Numbered from the stretch's first letter, positions 43,736 through 53,892 are shown. The stretch is DNA of 64,000 nucleotides from Bryoerythrophyllum caledonicum (GCA_963971425.1 OZ020514.1:26586602-26650601); one strand, 5' to 3'. Program-made: numbers and translations. The notes: generated from the letters alone by a model not told the origin.

Positions 43736-45902
43736 CATTTGGCGTTTAAAACAAACACATTGAGTTTTAGTGGGTGATGGACCGGGTATTGACGGGTTTT
43801 ACATTTTCCCGATGCTACATTGATGATGTTATCATTTTTGATAGCGCCCTACATGAGCATGTGAGGCACCTTTAGGCGGTGTTCGAGAGATTATGACAGT
43901 AGGGATTGCGCTTACACCATGGCAAGTGCAAGTTCTTCTACAATCGGTTGCCATAATTAGGACATATGATTGTTCCAAGGGGTCTTGACGTGACGCATAC
44001 CAAGGTAAATGCGATGCAGAAGATTCTAGCCCCAACCGCCATGCCATGGCTTCAAGCTTTTCTTGGCTTGGCATATTACTATCACCAATTTGTTAAGAAC
44101 ATTGGCTTAATTGCCAAACCGTTGACTATTCTCACCGGGATGGATCACCCATAAACTTGTAGACAAGACTACTAGCAGTCGTTACTAGTTTGAAGCTACA
44201 GCTCTCTTTAGCACCTGTGTTGCAGCGTTTGGATGCTACACGATCCTCTTAGTTACACACGAACTAGAACACTATTGCATTGAGGGCAGTGATGACTTAG
44301 AAAGATGATGAGGGACAAGAGTACGTTGTGGCGTTTGCTTCTGGGTGCAACAAAAAGGCGGAGTCCAAGTGTTTTATCCTATGAGGAGAGGCTTTGGCCG
44401 CGATTTGAGCCATAGCTCATTTTAGGTCCTATTTGTATAGGCAATATCTTATGTTGGTGACCAACCATCAGCCTTTTTGAAGTAGCTCATGGAGTCTGAC
44501 AATTTTACTAGCAAGCTCGTCAGGTGGGCTTTCTTGCTTCAGGAGTATGACTTTGAGATTGTACATCGGGCGCCCATACTAACTTGGATGCAAATGGTCT
44601 ATCTTGCACTCGAAGTCCTTCAAAGATAGATCTCACTCGTGCTAGGTGGCATGAGGACTATGACAAGGAGTCAGTCTCTGGGTGGCATGCTTAACTTACA
44701 CACGTTTATGTCTCGCTCTACATTGACGTTGCGTGATTACAAACGGTTAAGGAACTAGATAGGGCCCAAGTTGTTAGCAATGTCTAGGAAGACAGTCTAG
44801 TCTTGCACAAGCTACAACATGGGATACTTCCCCAACTCTTTCTGCTATGGTGCATGATTGAGTTGGGCACTGAACAACAAGGTATTGTTGGGAGAACGGC
44901 CTACTATTTCGGATGTGGTCAAATGGGACTAGGCGCATGATTCTTAGGCCAAATCATAAGGCTTTGTAGATACGACAAGTACACAAAGACCTAGGACATT
45001 TTGGTGTGCAACAGACTTATTTGATGTTGCATAGCTAGTATTGGTGGACCAGCATGTATCCAAAAGTCGTCATTTATGTTTCTCGGTGTAAAGTGTGTGA
45101 TCGAATATGATCCAACTTCAATAATTTGTTACCACAGCTGCAACCTCTGCCCAGTATGAGATTGAGCTACCGTTGGTCCTTGGATTTTGTCAGGCCGCTT
45201 GTTGTCACCACAAGTAGAGCCAAATACATGTTGGTGATAGTGGAGCATTTCAGCAAGTGGATTGAGCTAGTGGCACTACCACAAATCTCTTTTAAGTTGG
45301 CGGCTAAGGCATTCCTTGATTGGGTGTTGGCTCATTTTGTAGCCCTAGCTAAGGTTTTGATAGACCAAGGGCATGAGTTTCTAGGGGCTCTCAAAGCTTT
45401 GTGTACCAAGGCTTTGAGAGACCAACGTACCACTTCTTGGGATCACCCAGAAGCGGACCGTTTGGCGGACCGTTTGGCGGACCGTTTGGCGGAGCGTGTG
45501 GTTCAGACCATGAAGCGGGACCTATGGAAGTATGGATTATTTCAGGGTGGTCACCGCAATTGAGATTTGATGATATTATAGATGGCCAGAGAGTACTCGT
45601 TTAGCCGGCAAGCTTTACTAGTTGCTTCTAGTCTGTTTCAATTGTTGTAGGACGATGAGCTAATTTTACCAAATTTCATTAAGGAAAAGTTGGCTCCGGT
45701 TGTGGATTTAGACGATTTAGAGGTGTGGATCCAGTGTCTATGGGATCACGCAAAGTTCTTCAAGCGGAATATGCTTATGGCCGTGGATAAGTTATCTATT
45801 GCTCAACACCGTGATACCTTACGGTGTGCTCGTATCTGTAGAGGTGCCTACCAACTTCTACTACAACCTTTTTCCACGGAAGATTACATTTGTCTATAGG
45901 GT
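43736..45902 (+). pseudogene. plus-strand Ty3-like element: RT C-terminal half, RNase H, integrase
   Basis: RT resumes with E-F-stop-WVMDRVLTGF, RCYIDDVIIF (intact YIDD at about 43810), RLHHGKCKFF, LGHMIVPRG and FLGLAYYYHQFVKN. RNase H-like residues EYVVAFASGCNKKAE and LVTNHQPF follow near 44320-44480. The integrase has the zinc-binding region (DLGHFGVQQTY, CKVCDR) near 44990-45100 and the core LSYRWSLDFVRP, VEHFSKWIEL and VLIDQGHEFLG at 45126-45400. The usual catalytic Glu region ADGxxERVVQTMKR is altered by a 12 bp repeat expansion. The tail MAVDKLSIAQHRDTLRC at about 45780 matches the C-terminal region of such elements in algae. Stops and shifts throughout. Confidence 0.8.
45453..45500 (+). 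repeat. in-frame 12 bp tandem repeat in integrase
   Basis: GCGGACCGTTTG three times exactly and once as GCGGAGCGTGTG. Translated ADRL-ADRL-ADRL-AERV beside the integrase catalytic Glu, where family members have a single ADGQAERV-like segment. Confidence 0.85.
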
Positions 45903-45985
45903 CAGGGTTGTCATACTGGACGGACGTCCGGTACGCCCGTCCGTCCGATTCGCCCGTCCGGTAGAGCTCTCGCCCGTCCGGGTAA
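45903..45985 (+). repeat. hAT left terminus and CGTCCG subterminal motifs
   Basis: Inverted terminus followed by GGACGGACGTCCGG and four CGTCCG words up to 45980. hAT transposases bind short repeated subterminal motifs, so these are candidate binding sites. Confidence 0.75.
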
Positions 45986-46112
45986 GTCAACTGAGGGTTG
46001 ATTTACCCACTAGGTAAAAAATAGGCGACGTGGCAGCCATGTTGGCACCACATAGCTGCCACGTAGGAGAGGGTCATGTTTGAGTAGGATCAGGGACTAA
46101 TGGCAAGAGGGA

Positions 46113-46233
46113 GGTGGGGCGGAGACGTCCCCGCCCCCACACGGGCAAGGGCGGGGACGTCTCCGTCCCTGCCCGTGTGGGGCGGGGACGTCTCTGCCTC
46201 TACTAGTGCAGGGGCGGGGACGTCTCCGCCCCT
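46113..46233. repeat. GACGTC cluster 1 (left end)
   Basis: Four GACGTC cores at 46124, 46156, 46187 and 46219, spaced 31-32 bp, each in a GGGCGGRGACGTCYCCGCC-like palindrome. It lies about 0.2 kb inside the left terminus. Confidence 0.9.
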
Positions 46234-46645
46234 TCATGAGTTAGTTAATAGTGTTTAACTATTGACACTATGTTGGTAAACTAAAATTTATGTTTACTGT
46301 AGTATACACTAAATGTGAACCCATACACCAATTGCAAATGAGGCACTTAGTGTAGTGACATAACTGGACACTAAATGCCACTTACTACACTATGTATCAA
46401 TTTTTGTAGAAATAATAAATTTATATCTTTCACTTGTGCACATTTAGTGTATCAATAGTGTATCAATTGTTATTTGTGCTTGAACAAATGCAAATCTCGG
46501 ATTTAGAATTTAAGATTTGGACGTATCCAATTTTGATTAAAATATAACGTATGGCAATTGCCAATTACACATATTCTTCTACGAAGATGCCGTATTGCCT
46601 ATTTAACCACCACATGCGAAACTAATGCAGCTAATTAACAAAAAA
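46234..46645. other. AT-rich spacer with TAGTGTA/TACACTA words
   Basis: No gene. Repeated TACACTAAATG and TTAGTGTA words in both orientations occur at 46300-46460. They resemble, but do not clearly match, the MITE at 3588. Confidence 0.4.
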
Positions 46646-48221
46646 CTATTGTCGGTAACAACATAGAGGCATAGTCCAGTTGTGGGGGGGTTTCATTAAT
46701 GTGTCTAAAACATCTGGTACAGAAGACCGTTCTTCGAGCAGTTGTTTTTGCAACGCTGTAAGTTTTAGCTTCAAGTTTACATTTTGCTCCGTGTTTTTGC
46801 TGGTGAAATACAAAGTGTCCCAATCTTCTTTCCAAATTTTTTTACAAATCCAACCCACCGCAAATGCATCTGCTGCCTTGGAGTAGAGGTGTGACCGTTG
46901 CAACAAGCGAGTTGGTGGAGTCCTGCGGCCCAAAATTATAGAACAGTTATGGTGCCACAAACCGTCGCCGCTCTCTCTCTTGTTGAAGCTCCTCCTTGAA
47001 TTGATAACCATACCTTGATGGCTCATTCTCCACTACCCGACTAGAAAGCCCCCAATCGCAAATTCCGATGTACACCGTATCGGGTTTCCACTCATCAAAG
47101 TGGAGCAAAACATTCGATGGAGAGATGTCATTGTGTATATAATTTGCGTCGTGGCATTTTCCCACAATGACAAGCAATGATAGCGTGAGGTTCACTCGAT
47201 TTTGGCGGTAAGTTTTTACCCACCGAAGCTCTTGGATTGACAACCCGCTATTCGAATGCATCTCAATCCGTTCAAATGGCAATGCTTCGTCCACTTTCGA
47301 GTCAAACTTGGACCAAAAAGAAGCTAGAGATCCCCCATTCCACTAGAGCGTGTACCCTTCCATAGTTTTCGGGTGGATGTACGCAAGTCTAATGATCCCT
47401 GGATGCACTACCGGACACCCTCCAGCCTCGTTGATGATGTTTCGGCGCTTCTCCCTCTCGTTGGTGTTGGTCAGAGTCTTTCCGGCGAAGTAAATCCAAC
47501 TTGGAACGTTTTCCAATTTGGTTATCATCACCTTCCGTACAGCCCCATAGCCACCCACCGCGCTCTGCCCTGGCATTGGAATCACTTTAGCGCAACTTTC
47601 AAGCCACTTGAAAGTTCCACCAACGTAGTGAGCCAAAATTTGTTCCTCAATAGTCGCTTTCCAGGGAGCTAGTTTCTTCTTACGGGTAGAAGAGTATTGT
47701 TGAACGAAGCCCTGGATCATCCTCATCTTCGCCACTAGTGGGCGCTCCTCCAGGTTCCAGGTGCTCTCATCCTCCTTCTTCCCTGTGACGTAACACCAGT
47801 TCGCAACGATATTGGTGGTCAGTGCGGTCACTTGTGTGTCCAACCACTCCGAATGCAACCAATAATCTGAGAAATGATTAAATTTCTCAGATTTATCAAG
47901 GTTTGACATTAATTCGTGTTGCATGTCAACCGTCAACTTGTGGTATAACTCTTCGTTGTGGGTCAAATAGCTCCTCGTCAACGCCCCTGTCGTCCGACGC
48001 TTGTAAAACTCGACGGCAATCCCTCTACATTCAACCATGTATTCGTGCGGGGGCATATCCAGATTTGGTGACTTCTTCCGCCTCTTCCCGCTCGATGATG
48101 ACGGATTCAATGATCCCGAAGTCAACTCCGTGTTGGTGGACGGAAGAACCGTCTCATCAACATCATCCAAGTCCATAAATACTGGGCACTTCTCCATCGA
48201 CCTACTTCCTACTCCCGCCAT
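46646..48221 (-). pseudogene. protein kinase-like cargo gene (broken)
   Basis: ATG at 48221. Residues 1-200 are a helical N-terminal region with a basic SGKRRKKS patch and no recognised domain. The kinase fold starts near residue 222: glycine loop GGYGAVRK, AGK lysine at 248, and Glu of helix C at 265 (NIINEAGG). After a TAG at 47345-47343 the same frame continues with WNGGSL, then the catalytic loop YIHNDISPSNVLL (HND for HRD), CDWGLS (DWG for DFG) and RRRFVAP. A TAA replaces the Glu of APE at 46949-46947, and after a frameshift the C-lobe continues with HLYSKAADAFAVG and IWKEDWD to about 46700. Two nonsense changes and one shift inactivate it. It is divergently transcribed from the 754-residue gene. 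Substrate unknown. Confidence 0.75.
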
Positions 48222-48694
48222 ATGTGATAGTCAACTCCCTACCGTGGTCAAAATTCCAAGTTGATGGTTTTAAAAAAAACCGCAAAGAGTCTGGGTACAA
48301 TAAATGGGCCAAGCCCGATCACCCACCAAACTCACTTTCAGGCCGCAAAGCGAACTGACACGTGAGGCCTAGGGAGTGGACTTGGCAGAGAATAAAGACA
48401 AAATGTCCCCTATTTATATGGTGTAGGGTTCCTTTTGCGAAGACGTCCCCGCCCTACCTGGGCAAGGCGGGGACGTCTTCTCCCCTGCTCGGTAAGGGGC
48501 GGAGACGTCCCCGCCCCTGCCCGGGGACCCTAGACCAGTGCTTCGTCTATCGGCTATATAATATCGGGCACACCCCTAATTGTCCCCGCCTCACATACTC
48601 CCTCTTCATCCACCTCTTAATTGAGTTGGTTGTGGGCGTCGTGTGAGGACTTCATCCATTCGCATCACATACATTATTCAGATTTTCCCCACTC
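48222..48694. promoter_or_regulatory. divergent intergenic region with TATA box and GACGTC cluster 2
   Basis: Lies between the kinase-like gene (minus) and the 754-residue gene (plus). Three GACGTC cores at 48442, 48472 and 48504 (30-32 bp spacing) in GC-rich palindromes. TATATAATA at 48555-48563 is 132 bp before the plus-strand ATG. GACGTC is a bZIP-type core in plants, so an enhancer role is plausible. A related leader (CGCCTCACATACTCC and GTGGGCGTCGTGTGAGG) precedes the second gene copy at 52240. Confidence 0.65.
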
Positions 48695-50959
48695 ATGGCC
48701 ACACCGGTAAAAGTGAATAAAGAAGAACGAGACAAGGGTCGACTACGATCGGGAAACAAGCAGCGGAAGAGGTTGCATGTGCTTCGGAATCTTGTTAAAT
48801 TGGCTTTTGAAGGTTGGGAAGAAGATCTGGAGCCATGGAGTTTCGAGTGGTGCCATATCGACAAGGCTTTCCCGCAGGAGCGACACAATTATCACCGACA
48901 CTTTCAGAAGGCAAATTTATGGAAGTGCACAGACGAGGCGTTCAAAAATCGGTGCATTGAAGTATACCAGGTCTTGTACGACATCCCTTATATCAAACGC
49001 AACGAAGTAAATCTCTTCCTTGCGCGAGGTGTCCATGCGGAGGTAAAGTTGGGCAAGAGGGTGGATTGGTCCACCTTGAAAGCCATGGGAGATAGCATAA
49101 GAGTTCCTTCTCCGGCGAATGGATTGATTCCAATGGGGACACGGAGGTATCCAGAAGGCGGATTGGGCAAATCGATGGCGAAGACTGAACTGGTCGACAC
49201 GTACGAGACCGATCCCTCAAACACGGATACAGACTCTGACGGATCCCACGTTCCAATCACAAGGAGCCAAAGGACACAAGCGCACACCAAACAAAGGAGG
49301 GCGGAACAAACGGTTAACGTAGTCGTTAACAATACCGTGAATGAAGTTGGGGCTCAGGTACAATCCCCCGCGGTTGTTGATCAAACATTAGAAGCCTCTA
49401 TTGGTGCTATTTTTGCCAACACTATCCAAACCTTGCTGAACCAATTGGAAGGGAAGACAACAGAACTATTGTCATTGCGCGATGAGGTTCGCAAGTTGAG
49501 AGTTGAAGTCAATGATAAAAACATTATTATTGACCAGCAACGACATGATATGGAGGAGCTCCGACTTGCCCTTCAAACTAGTACAATGACCACAGAAGAT
49601 CGGAATCCACGACGGGAGGAAGAAGTGATTGTACACGTGTCAATCCAAGACGATTCATTGTCGTTTGATGAGGCCCCTACCAACGCAGACAAAGCTATGG
49701 TCAACAAAGAAGAGGGTGCGGGGGGTGACGGCGACAAAGAGCTCGCTAAAGCGCTTGAAGAGAATTCAAGACTACAAAGTCGCTTGGATGTGTTGGTAGA
49801 ACATTACTATCAATGGAAGTTGGCATGCGTCTTCACGGTCGATCGGTCCCGACAATTGGTGGCGGAATTCCAAAAAATCAACAACAACTATACCGAAAAC
49901 AACCAGGAGAGGGTGTTTGGTTTGACATCGTGGGCCCTCGTAGATGATCTTTTCAAGATGGATGAAATGGCGATGGTGAAAACCGCTGGTGGGCAAACAA
50001 CCATCGATTGGTCCCGTTACAAATGGGATTTCAAAAACGAGGTTTCATCTACCCTCGATCATCGGGGCAAACCCATGTTATTGTGGCCACAACCTTCGAG
50101 CTTTGTATCCGACGGTACGACTTGCTCAATTTGTCTAAACCCATTTGGTCTAGAAGGTGGGATGCATCTAGGCACTTATGAGCACTTGTACCATCCATTT
50201 TGTTTGATTAGCTTGATGGTTGTACGCCGGCGGTGCTCATTGTGCAAGGCCCCTTTTCACGAGCGATTGTACAAACTTTTTGGATTAGTTCCATACATGC
50301 CCCCGCATTGGGAGTTCAATGTGACGAACGCTTATGATCAATCACATATGTGGGGAAAGGATTTGGTGTGGAGCTGGAAACTGAAGATGCACTCGTTGGA
50401 TAAGATGCACCTTTCAAACGAGTGGGGTTGGGAAAGGGACCCGGAGCAGATTGTCCGGGTGTGCAAGAATTTGATCCCGTTAAAGGACAAATACGGTCAA
50501 GGAAAACGAAATTTCTTCTACCAATGCTTTAATGGCCATTGGGACGAGAACGGGGAGCAATTTTGTTTCGGACCTCATCCACGGCAATGGTTGTGGGCCG
50601 TTGACGGAGTTCGCATCACAGACGACAACGGGGAACGCATTTCTCACGACGTTGACCAACCAGACCCGCAAGAACTAAGACAATTATCGGAATTAGAGTG
50701 GAAAGAAATTTTCCGAAATGACGGAATCGACTTCTTGCTCGATGTGCACAGTCCAGGGACACGGCAAGCGCTCGACCAGCTCATGCAATCCCAAATCCTA
50801 AGGGCCGTGTTGGATGAAGATGGACCAGCGAGGAGAACACGATCGGCGTCTCGTAGACTTGTATTGGGCTCAGATGAAGACCTCCCTATGCACGTAGGGG
50901 CACACGACAACGAGGCAGGGGCGAGTGGCACTACTAATAGCCCGATGAATATTGACTAG
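48695..50959 (+). CDS. 754-residue RING-like/coiled-coil protein, hAT cargo
   Basis: An intact frame. The ATG at 48695 follows a TATA box and leader and corresponds to the start in the second copy. Residues 1-160 form a conserved helical, basic/aromatic domain (FEGWEEDLEPW, HIDKAFP, DEAFKNRCIEVYQVLYD, RNEVNLFLARGVH, VDWSTLK) also found at 52354. 165-205 is acidic then basic. 240-300 is a predicted coiled coil (LEGKTTELLSLRDEV, VRKLRVEV). 477-517 is RING-like: C477-x2-C480, H497, H500, C503, C514-x2-C517. The third ligand, normally Cys, is Tyr495, with His491 nearby. 535-640 is Trp/His-rich, and the tail is Arg/Ser then acidic. A ubiquitin ligase or protein-interaction role is inference. It may be an accessory transposition factor or a captured gene. 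It is the only long undamaged cargo gene. Confidence 0.8.
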   Translation: MATPVKVNKEERDKGRLRSGNKQRKRLHVLRNLVKLAFEGWEEDLEPWSFEWCHIDKAFPQERHNYHRHFQKANLWKCTDEAFKNRCIEVYQVLYDIPYIKRNEVNLFLARGVHAEVKLGKRVDWSTLKAMGDSIRVPSPANGLIPMGTRRYPEGGLGKSMAKTELVDTYETDPSNTDTDSDGSHVPITRSQRTQAHTKQRRAEQTVNVVVNNTVNEVGAQVQSPAVVDQTLEASIGAIFANTIQTLLNQLEGKTTELLSLRDEVRKLRVEVNDKNIIIDQQRHDMEELRLALQTSTMTTEDRNPRREEEVIVHVSIQDDSLSFDEAPTNADKAMVNKEEGAGGDGDKELAKALEENSRLQSRLDVLVEHYYQWKLACVFTVDRSRQLVAEFQKINNNYTENNQERVFGLTSWALVDDLFKMDEMAMVKTAGGQTTIDWSRYKWDFKNEVSSTLDHRGKPMLLWPQPSSFVSDGTTCSICLNPFGLEGGMHLGTYEHLYHPFCLISLMVVRRRCSLCKAPFHERLYKLFGLVPYMPPHWEFNVTNAYDQSHMWGKDLVWSWKLKMHSLDKMHLSNEWGWERDPEQIVRVCKNLIPLKDKYGQGKRNFFYQCFNGHWDENGEQFCFGPHPRQWLWAVDGVRITDDNGERISHDVDQPDPQELRQLSELEWKEIFRNDGIDFLLDVHSPGTRQALDQLMQSQILRAVLDEDGPARRTRSASRRLVLGSDEDLPMHVGAHDNEAGASGTTNSPMNID

Positions 50960-51215
50960 GTATATTTTTTGTTTTTGCGGTGCCAAGAGACAATTTTCTT
51001 ACAATGCTTCATCTTTTAGCGTTTAATGTATTTTTTTCCACTTTCGTATTACATTATGGATACTAAAAAAATATATATGAATAGTACCCGTCTACATTCT
51101 ACTTGATAATAGTGGTGTTAATCCGTGTGATTATGGATGTACTTAAGCCTCATAAGAATTTGTGCGTTTGTATAAAAAAAATGGTGTGGACCAAGTTTTA
51201 AACCTCCAAACATTT
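50960..51215. other. 3' flank of the RING-like gene
   Basis: T-rich downstream sequence. The words GACTAGGTATATTT after the stop recur after the stop of the short copy (53008), which shows that both genes share a 3' end. Confidence 0.5.
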
Positions 51216-51860
51216 TTAATCCCTAGAGGACCAAGGCATTTTTGCACCAAAAACACTTCAAAACTACGAGGCTATAGTATAATGCCTAAGAATGGAGACA
51301 AAACCTTTTTATTTCTACATCTAACCGTAGGATCTCAATAAATACTTCTTTGTTAATGTCCCTACAAAATTTCATAAATTTTAACCATACGGATTGAAAG
51401 GCTTGCATAGCTCCCATGCTATTCACTACTTCGTATCAAATTTTTGCACTAGATAAGGCCTAAATCCATTACTAATGGTAGTTTAGGATGATGTTAGTTC
51501 CTTATACACCAATTGTTAGAGGTAGAAAAAGGGTGTAGCTTATTCAAGTCAACTATGCTAGTAGTGGAAGCTAAAAAATGGGCAAGTAACGTTTTAGTTT
51601 TTAGATACTTGATATGTTTTAGATTGATGTATATTTATGGTTAATATGAAGGTCTACACCACATATTGTTGTGGAAAAAATCAAAAGTATAAAAAGTTAA
51701 AATCTCTAAGTTTTATGTGGTAAGACGTTTTTGTTTTTGGTACCTTGCCCATTATATTTTTGGCAATATGTGAAAATCTTTGACTTGAGTTGAAGCGTTA
51801 TTTTCCACTAAAGACAAGGATTTTTTTTTTTATTTGGAAGGAAATTATTTTCTACACTCT
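51216..51860 (+). mobile_element. TTAA-family element C (truncated right end)
   Basis: Begins TTAA-TCCCTAGAGGACCAAGG, close to the ends of A and E, and follows their internal order (AACCGTAGGATCTC, GTTAGAGGTAGAAAAAGGGTGTAGC, AAATCTCTAAG, CTAAAGACAAGG). The right end is missing where tandemly duplicated hAT DNA begins. It shows that this family entered the cargo hAT or its source. Confidence 0.65.
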
Positions 51861-52353
51861 TATGTTTGCTCCAAAACTAATAGGGAGCTAATAAAGGTGT
51901 TCCTTATTCGAGAGCATGCCGACATAGTACAAAAGTTGTACTTTCCATTTCGCCTTCCTCCCTAGAACTAGAGAGAGACATAATCTGCATGTTATTTTAA
52001 GTGCATTAGGATCTTGTCGGAACCAAAAATAAATCACCCCATATTTAATTGTGCACCCGCCTCATGGAGATGAGGAGTACCTCGGCCAAGCAAGAGTGGC
52101 CTCAAACGCCTCCTTGGAAAGTTTTGTGGGGACGAACCCCCCCCCCCAATTTACAAGCAAACATCCCCGCCCAGCCCTGGTGGGGCGGAGACGTCTCCGC
52201 CCCCACCGGATTACTATTTTAATGGAGGGGGACCTCATTTGTCCCCACCTCGCATACTCCTATCCACCATCTCTTCATTGAGCTGGATGTGGGTGTTGTG
52301 CGAGGTCTCATTCATCCATCCACGCCAGAATTTTGCATTCAGACGTGCACACC
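51861..52353 (+). promoter_or_regulatory. upstream region of short gene copy, GACGTC cluster 3
   Basis: 51880-52130 is a unit (GGGAGCTAATAAAGGTGTTC to ATGGAGATGAGGAG) repeated at 53383-53580. The cluster holds one intact GACGTC at 52190 and one decayed unit (ACATCCCCGCC) about 30 bp before it. The leader at 52245-52320 matches that of the 754-residue gene. Confidence 0.55.
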
Positions 52354-53010
52354 ATGTCTTCATCCGGACAATTGGCTAAGGAGGAGCGTGACAAGACCCG
52401 TGCAAGAGCGGGGAACGTCCATCGGAAGCGGTTGCACGATCTTCGAAATCCCGAGAAGTTGGCTTTTCGAGGTTGGGAGGACGTAGTGGAGCCATGGAGT
52501 CTTGATGATTGCGCGAACTACATTGAGTGGTGCCACATCGACAAGGCTTTCCCAGAGGCGCGAGACAACTATCACCGGCGCTTCCACAAGGCAAACTTGA
52601 AACATTGCATCGACGAGGCGTTTAAAAACCGATGCATCGAAGTTTACCAGGTGTTGTATGACGTCCCATTCGTCAAACGCAACGAAGTAAATCTCTTCAT
52701 TGCGCGGGGTGTTCATCCAGAGGTGAAGTTGGGCAAGATAGTAGATTGGTCCACTTTGAAGCCGATGCCGGGGAAGGTAAAAATTCCTCGCCCTGAAAAT
52801 GGAATAATTCCAATGGGATGGCCCAAGTATCCGGAAGGTGGATTGGACAAGTTCATGACTGTGATGGACGACACACCTAGCTATGATACTAACACGTCAA
52901 GTTCAGATGATGACTCCGACGGAACCCACGTCCAAGTCGCGAGCGAAAAGGCACAAGCACGTGGTAGGCTGAGGAGGACCGAACGAGCCCTTCACCAACG
53001 TTACTATTGA
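52354..53010 (+). CDS. 218-residue internally deleted copy of the RING-like cargo gene
   Basis: An open frame matching residues 1-200 of the 754-residue protein (EERDKTRARAGN, HIDKAFPEARDNYHR, DEAFKNRCIEVYQVLYD, ARGVHPEVKLGK, VDWSTLKPM) with a short insertion (LDDCANYI) near residue 50. The ATG at 52354 aligns with the start of the long copy. An in-frame ATG at 52333 is less likely. After about residue 205 the coiled coil, RING-like domain and tail are absent and the frame ends directly at the shared 3' sequence ATTGACTAGG. This is therefore an internal deletion of about 1.6 kb that kept both ends. It could yield the N-terminal domain alone, perhaps as a competitor of the full protein, or be a neutral remnant. 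Confidence 0.65.
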   Translation: MSSSGQLAKEERDKTRARAGNVHRKRLHDLRNPEKLAFRGWEDVVEPWSLDDCANYIEWCHIDKAFPEARDNYHRRFHKANLKHCIDEAFKNRCIEVYQVLYDVPFVKRNEVNLFIARGVHPEVKLGKIVDWSTLKPMPGKVKIPRPENGIIPMGWPKYPEGGLDKFMTVMDDTPSYDTNTSSSDDDSDGTHVQVASEKAQARGRLRRTERALHQRYY

Positions 53011-53400
53011 CTAGGAGTATTTAAAGGTTTAGGACGTAGCAAATCAATTTTGTGAACAATACTTTTGCTCTAAACATTATATGGTTTTAAATATCCTTTT
53101 TGTTTGTAATGGTACAATTTATTTAGAGAACTTGCACATTACATTCTACTAGAGGCTTATAATACCCGTTATGGATGGGGACTTGCATAGCTCCCATGCT
53201 ATCCACTACTTGGTTTATTTTTTTGCTTTCATGGTATGTGGTACATTCCTACTCTTTCGTGGGGCAATTGTATTTAAATTATTTATTTAGAGAACTTGCA
53301 CATTACATTCTACTAGAGGCTTATACTACCTGTTGTGGATGGGGACTTGCATAGCTCCCATGCTATCCACTACTTGGTTTATTAGGGAGCTAATAAAGGT
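53011..53400 (+). repeat. direct repeat of about 106 bp, two copies 163 bp apart
   Basis: The block beginning GAACTTGCACATTACATTC at about 53119 and again at about 53282 continues through GCTTGCATAGCTCCCATG. The last word also occurs in element C at about 51405, so the repeat derives in part from a TTAA-family copy. Confidence 0.75.
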
Positions 53401-53892
53401 GTTCATTATTGGAGAGCATGCGGTCAAAGGACAAAAGTAGTACTTTCCCGAAAGCCTTCCTTCGTAGACATAACCTGCTTCTAATTTTAAGTGCGTCGCA
53501 ATCTTGTCGGAACCAAAAATAAGGTACCCTATATTAAAACCTCTTCCCTCATGGAGAGGAGGAGTGCCTAAGCACCTAAAATGCCCCAAAGGCCTCCTTC
53601 TCCTAGGTTGGGGAGACGTCTCAGCCCCTGCCCAAGTAAGGCCGGGGACGTCTCCGCCCTGCCCTGCCCACGATTGTCACCTTGGCCTCTTTCCCTTGGA
53701 CCTCAATTCAGTTTGAGCTCCTTGCGAGTCTACTTGGGTGGCAGGCGGCACTCGTGTGCGGGTGAGGTGATGTAAAAATTGGTTCAAGCAATGCACCAAC
53801 GCTATCAGACCTCACATTTTCACCTGATTCTATACTATAACTAGCCCCGGATTTTGGCTTAGATGGGACTTGCACATTATTTGGCATAAGCC
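53401..53892 (+). promoter_or_regulatory. upstream region of transposase, GACGTC cluster 4
   Basis: 53383-53580 repeats 51880-52130. Two GACGTC cores at 53615 and 53647 (32 bp apart), 240-280 bp before the transposase start at 53893. Confidence 0.55.

Noticed and set aside
43736..45902. Alternative genetic code with TAG/TAA read as Gln
   Set aside because: Some stops do fall on conserved Gln positions, but others fall on Trp, Arg, Tyr or Glu positions (kinase L-stop-WNGG, RT IFGK-stop-RE, L-stop-Q-stop-GLRLH). The intact 754- and 937-residue frames contain no internal stops. Ordinary mutational decay explains it better.
46646..48221. Host protein kinase gene flanking the transposon
   Set aside because: It lies inside the hAT termini and shares a divergent promoter region with the cargo gene. 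It is also broken.
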